A program made the position numbers and the translations under genes. From Ascaris suum (lineage: Eukaryota > Nematoda > Chromadorea > Rhabditida > Ascarididae): a stretch of 64,000 nt of DNA. Under the pieces are notes generated by a model. It was not told where the DNA came from and did not search any database. It worked only from the letters and a program-made list of their open reading frames with translations. Shown in pieces: positions 59,501 to 64,000 of the stretch. The stretch is from the NCBI GenBank assembly GCA_013433145.1, contig CM024171.1:2087001-2151000 (forward strand). The letters are read 5' to 3'. How positions within the stretch are numbered: position 1 is the stretch's first letter; every line of letters starts with the position of its first letter.

Positions 59501-61808
59501 AGATTGGATATTTGCTCAAATAAGAGAAGGAAGAAAGAGGAGAGAGAATTATTCATCGCCTTTGATAAGACAGTTAATTGTAATCAGGATCCGCTTATAA
59601 GCTACTGATTAAAGCAGCCTTCGGGAATTTATGGATGAATCGATACTATCGTATTTGTTGACTCCGTAGTATTATATACTTGAATTCATGGTAGCTGGGA
59701 TATTAATGGCCAAAGAGTTTAGAGTATTAGGGTAGCGACAGGTTAAATTTTATTTCCCGTGAATTATATGTAAAAGCGAATTTTTTCGCTTTTATACGCA
59801 TACATAATTATTATGTAATATGGAAATTTGGGCCATAATTTCTTTTTGCAGTTTCAAACGACCTGTCACTATCGAGAGGATTTGAAAGTATTAGAATCGA
59901 CAGCTTTCGGTTTTGTCGACGATCCAGAGCAAATATGTTTATCGAAGAAGGCTGGTGAACCGATAACACTATGGGTGAAGAAAGGTAGCATGGAATCGCG
60001 TACGCCATTTATAGTGTACTCAATAGAGGATCCTGTAAGTTGCATTTCGAGTTGCTCCTTTTACCGAGAAGTATGAAAAACATCGTTCTCTTCCAAGAGT
60101 TTTAAAAAAACTTTCAAGAATGATCTGGTATATTCGTGGTTATTGATTCGTTTATATCAGACGGTTTTTTAACTCTGAGATCATTTTTTTTTGCTTTTGC
60201 TTACATGGAATTTTTTATTAACCTGTATCGATTTATTTAAACGAAAGGTGCAGATTGGGCATTTGGTATAATCAGAGAGGGAGAGCGAGAGAGAGTGGGA
60301 GCACCTGACCAAAATGATGCCTTCAGTAGAAGTTTGATGGGGAAGGGGGGGGGGGGAGGTTGTAAAGGCTGGAGCGTTTTGCATTGTTCTATTACTGATA
60401 GTATTTGTTCTCTCTCAGTGGCAGTATTTGCACGCTTTGAATGAATTTGCGCATATATTCGTTGCTATCTCATTGTTTTTACATATTTCAAACTAAAATC
60501 TTTAGTGGACATTTATTTAAGATTTGAACAGTGACCATTTCGTTATTTCGACGTCTCCAGTTTTGCTGAATCTTTTTATTCAACGTCGAGCACTTGAGAT
60601 CATTCCTTTACCATCATCCTTTGTTTAGTAAGGTCACTCAATCTCATTTAAACCCCCTCCCCTCCCCCCTTCTTCTTTCTTTTGACCGTTTACAAAGAAT
60701 GTGCTCTTCCAAATACAATATAAGTATATTTATATGGCTAGTGCAACAGAAATAATGACAATCACAACCTGAGAAAAGAAAATTTGGCATGTAAAGAAAG
60801 AGAAGAAAAATGAATGCCACATAGAAATTTGGTGATTCGAAAAAATACAGCCGAAAAACTTCTGAAAATGAGCCAATTCTTTTTGCGGTATTTGTCGACG
60901 AATATCAATGCACCATATAACTTTGTGGTTTCTAATAGTCGGCGCAGAAATCTGCAAGTGGAACGAGGAGGAGAAGAGGTACAATTTTGCTGATTTTCGC
61001 AATAGGTTACCTTGTTTTTATTCCATTTTGGGCAGTAATGATTGTCTGTTTGAATCCAAAAGACAATAAATGACCGCAAAAATTTCAGAGCAAAGTTTAG
61101 CAAGGGAGAGAGAGAATGCAATTCAGTTTTTTCTTTGTGCTATATTTTCTCGAATATGAAATTGCAGGAAGTGAGGATGAAGCCGACAGTTGATAAGAAA
61201 TACAAATCAGTAGAGAGATCGACGCAATTAACTGATGGTGGAAACTCTGAGAAGCAGTCAGATGAAATCAACACTCAGGAATGCCCATCTGCTGAGAATG
61301 TAGGTATTCATCAAATGGTATCATTGTTAGCATGGCTGATTATTAAAGTATAACCAAAGAATATAATGATTTAATCTGCACGAAGTTTTTGGTTTCTATT
61401 GAGTGCTAAGAATCAAAGCATGAATGAAGCGACCTGAAAAAGGTGGGCGTACTTTATTATAGGGGAGTGTAAATGGGGTCGTTTTTTTCCTGCTGACTGC
61501 TCAGAAATTTAAAAAATTTCTAACTTTCAAATGAATTGTGTATGTGAGTTAAATTTAAATATGAATTAAGTATTAAAAGAAAAATTTTCTGATTCAAATT
61601 CAAATCGCTCGTTTGATTTAAAAATAAATAATGCAAATTTGAGGGCAAATCATGCGCTAATGAAGATTGTTATGCGTGTAAACTTCTTCATGAGTTACTT
61701 ACGAGCAACAATATGTGGCAAGTTATTTGTGAGGCTGGTGCTAACGATATTCTGCAAGATGCAATTGCCGCCACTTCGCATATTCAGCCAGACGATACGA
61801 AGGAGTGA
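50565..61808 (+). CDS. Uncharacterised protein of three tandem OB-like modules, 10 exons, 577 aa
   Basis: Exons: 50565-50720, 51174-51308, 52055-52182, 53994-54093, 55551-55790, 56735-56977, 58045-58296, 59852-60034, 61168-61299, 61644-61808 (stop TGA). All phases agree; every intron except that after exon 3 is phase 0. I do not recognise the family. Seen: three modules at about 1-173, 174-334 and 335-479. Each has a first half with a GLV or GMV strand and a GD/GT-(W/I)-I-x-F strand (FGDWISF, LGDIIIF, PGTWIKF), and a second half with a G(F/V)V(D/N)DP-like turn (LGVVNDP, FGFVDDP, GAFIDIAED) and a closing strand (RFRIQDIS, IVYSIEDP). No signal peptide, membrane segment or catalytic motif is visible. 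The tail (480-523) is polar; the last 54 residues hold C-x4-C-x2-C-x3-H (C527, C532, C535, H539). Inference: intracellular nucleic-acid or protein binding. The last exon (acceptor TTTGAG) and exon 4 (acceptor AAAG) are the least certain. Confidence 0.78.
51732..51975. repeat. Perfect 101-bp inverted repeat with a 42-nt spacer
   Basis: The left arm 51732-51832 is the exact reverse complement of the right arm 51875-51975 over 101 bp, with a 42-nt AT-rich spacer. It lies in the intron between the exons ending 51308 and starting 52055 of the OB-like repeat gene, so the pre-mRNA would contain a 101-bp perfect hairpin. I see no coding potential or clear terminal target-site duplication. Confidence 0.95.
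52893..53019. repeat. Imperfect 24-bp direct repeat
   Basis: 52893-52916 and 52996-53019 share 22 of 24 bases (ATGAC, then TTGACACAA, then GACAGTAA). The flanks also share TTGTGCATCT. This appears to be an old segmental duplication inside the intron between exons 3 and 4 of the OB-like repeat gene. Confidence 0.7.
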
Positions 61809-64000
61809 TAGTATTGTCAATCCGCACGATTTGTTTCTTCTCAACACTACACTTTTTCACTTTTGTATATGATAAATTCATGCTGTATGCAATTAAACAA
61901 GAGTTCTATCCGTCCTCCCCCCCCCCTTTTTTTATCGCCTCGCCCTCCTCCCCTCCCCCCCCCCCCCCCCCCCCACTCACAGATGTTGGAGATTAATTTT
62001 GAAAGTTGAGGGAGGACTTTCTCTTGGCTAATGTTAGAAGCCTAAATTAAATTGCCTTTGGGGTCAGTCGTGTGGAATTTTTTCGGGCCCTTATCTGGAA
62101 CTTTCAGACTCTATTGAACGAATTAGAATGGTTTTCCGTGGAAACGTTCACCTTCGCTCGAAGTAATAGTTCTATCTCTTCCTTATTTAAATCGAATTAG
62201 ATGGATGCTCAATATTTTTTTTTTCATGAATTCTAATATTATGAGCTCTTATAAGTTGCCTTTGAAGGCATTTCGAAAAATATGACATTTTAATTGGAGA
62301 AACAAATTTCCTTAGCAATTCCTTACTTTTGTTTTATTCATCGAGTGACAATATCGTCCTTAGTGGAGAAACCCGCATGAGAATTGATTAAACTGTTTAA
62401 AGTGGAAATGCTGACGGCAAACTGGTGGCAATTTTTTATCTCTAAGTAAAACAATGGCTGCATCTATAGAATATATGGGATAGAATGAACTTATAATTGC
62501 CCGCTTACCGGAAATTGCTAACTTTTCATTGCATTTTCATTGGTTACTATTTATGCTAGATGCATGATCGCAACGAATAATCAAAGAAGAGAGCTATTGC
62601 AATCCGTTATTTTTTATTCATTTGGAAGGGATGAAAATCGTAAAGCATTATTCGAAAACATTTCCATTTCCCAAACGTAAGCCAAGTTAATTGGGCCTAT
62701 TCAGCAATGAGCGAGTTTTTCCGGAATCGGATTAAACCGTTTGAAAAATGCTCACTAATCCGGTTAGATCAGGGGAAGGGAGGGAAGGGGTGATGAGAAA
62801 TGGTCAGTGAGATGGTGCTTCATCGTCGGTGTTACGTGTTGTGAATATTGCTCATTATTGAATGCCACAGATATTTGTCGATTTTTTTTTTTTTTGCTTT
62901 AAAATTTTCAGCGATAGCATTTATCATGAATTTTTTATCATCCCATTTATCATTGATTCTTGATTCACTTAAATATTTCCGGTGATTTATGAGCGTTCAT
63001 AATTTCTTATATTTTATGCCTTACATTTGATGATCGTTGTTATGCCATGTTTTTTTTTTTTCAATAAACGATCCATTAATTGCAGGAAAATGATTTACTT
63101 CCACTAGTTTATTAATTCATTAATTCTAAGAAGAAACTCAGTATGAAAGGAATTCTTTTAATTAAATCCTATTCCATCCACCTGCTCTGCTCTGAAATAC
63201 GCGATCTTTTAGTTTATGAAAGGTACATGAAGCTCTAGAAGTTCATGAACCGCTCTGATTCTTCGGATTATAAGCTGTAAATTTCACTATGGAGGAAGGT
63301 GCAAAGATAAGGGAGGGGGCATTATTCAAGTCGTTAAGCATCTTATATCGTAGTAGTGATTTACAAACATCTCAACAATACGCATATCAAATGTTAGTTA
63401 TGCATATGCGATTAAATCTTTACAGTTTATGGGATGGTTAGTTAAAGTCGAGTCACTGTGTTGTGTTGCTTGAAGCAAACCTAAGGTATTCTTTGACAGA
63501 CGATGTAGTATAAAGGTGCAGGGGAAAGCGGTGGGGGGGGGGGGATTAATGTGCCTTACCTTGTGCATTAATGTGCCACTGCCTCGAGGAAGGATTTTGA
63601 CAACGACTATAATAGCCTGAAGGTTATGCTATTCGGTTATGTGATTTACTACGGGATATTAATGTGCCATTAAGTGAAGATAGTCATAGGAAGTGCTGTC
63701 TAACTGGCTCATGCAAAAAAAAATAAGAAAAAACTGTAAAATTACCGATTAAATAAGGGACGCACAAGGAGACAGGTATTCCTCGGAAGAAGCGATGGGT
63801 TGACGCATGCTACCGTTGACTGAGGACGGATAAGGCGTTAAGATTGTCGCCGGTAAGAACAGGATGGTCTCAACGAAGAGAGGGGCTTCTGTGCTCTTGT
63901 GATCCAAGTTGATGTTGATCATATGAGTGGTTTTTACGAACTGAGATACAGCGTTATGTTGGATGGTTGGAGCGATGAGCAAATCATTCAATGAAAGAAA
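61809..64000. other. 3' flank of the OB-like repeat gene, no further gene supported
   Basis: AT-rich sequence after the TGA at 61808, with a GATAAA at 61871 as a weak polyadenylation candidate and a long C tract at 61955. The word ATTAATGTGCC recurs three times between 63544 and 63670. A minus-strand frame at 63991-63749 is somewhat richer in C but has a stop directly before its ATG and no family I recognise. Confidence 0.5.
61955..61974. repeat. Poly-C tract (20 bp)
   Basis: Twenty C preceded by CT-rich sequence from 61911, about 150 nt after the stop of the OB-like repeat gene. On the transcript this is a C-rich 3' UTR or downstream element. Confidence 0.95.

Noticed and set aside
63749..63991. 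Minus-strand 80-codon frame at the window edge
   Set aside because: An in-frame TGA directly precedes its ATG, no splice sites bound it, and I recognise nothing; it could be part of a gene beyond the window but cannot be supported here.

Overview
The window is eukaryotic and most likely from a chromadorean nematode; I cannot name the species. It is AT-rich, with spliced genes and introns of about 0.1-2 kb. Three of the four gene starts have the initiator ATG 0-2 nt after a TTTTCAG/TTTGCAG-type acceptor, which is how spliced-leader (SL) trans-spliced nematode mRNAs look. I see no bacterial genes, rRNA, tRNA or CRISPR array. Exon structures below were worked out by hand from splice signals, reading-frame continuity across junctions and family conservation; they have not been tested against transcripts.

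Four protein genes are supported. (1) 1357-8755, minus: a 532-residue adaptor with a helical repeat region, a Pro-rich linker and four SH3 domains. (2) 18847-28424, plus: a 675-residue RBM33-like RNA-binding protein with an acidic N-terminus, an RS-rich middle and a C-terminal RRM. (3) 37687-47930, minus: RED/IK (C. elegans smu-2), a spliceosomal B-complex protein, complete except for the last few codons. (4) 50565-61808, plus: a 577-residue protein of no family I recognise, built from three tandem modules of about 145-175 residues that read like beta-rich OB-type folds, with a Cys/His C-terminal tail. Gene 4 is the best candidate for something undescribed.

Layout: genes 1 and 2 diverge across a 10 kb intergenic region (8756-18846) holding a TGACGTCA pair, a short dispersed repeat family, poly-G tracts and GC-richer islands. 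Genes 2 and 3, both RNA-processing factors, converge on a 9.3 kb gene-poor stretch (28425-37686). Genes 3 and 4 diverge across 2.6 kb with three long G/C homopolymers. The last 2.2 kb holds nothing I can support.

Striking non-coding signals are a perfect 101-bp inverted repeat in an intron of gene 4, repeated TGACGTCA palindromes, long mono-G/C tracts, large (TA)n and (AAT)n arrays inside or beside genes, and a high proportion of AAG 3' splice sites.
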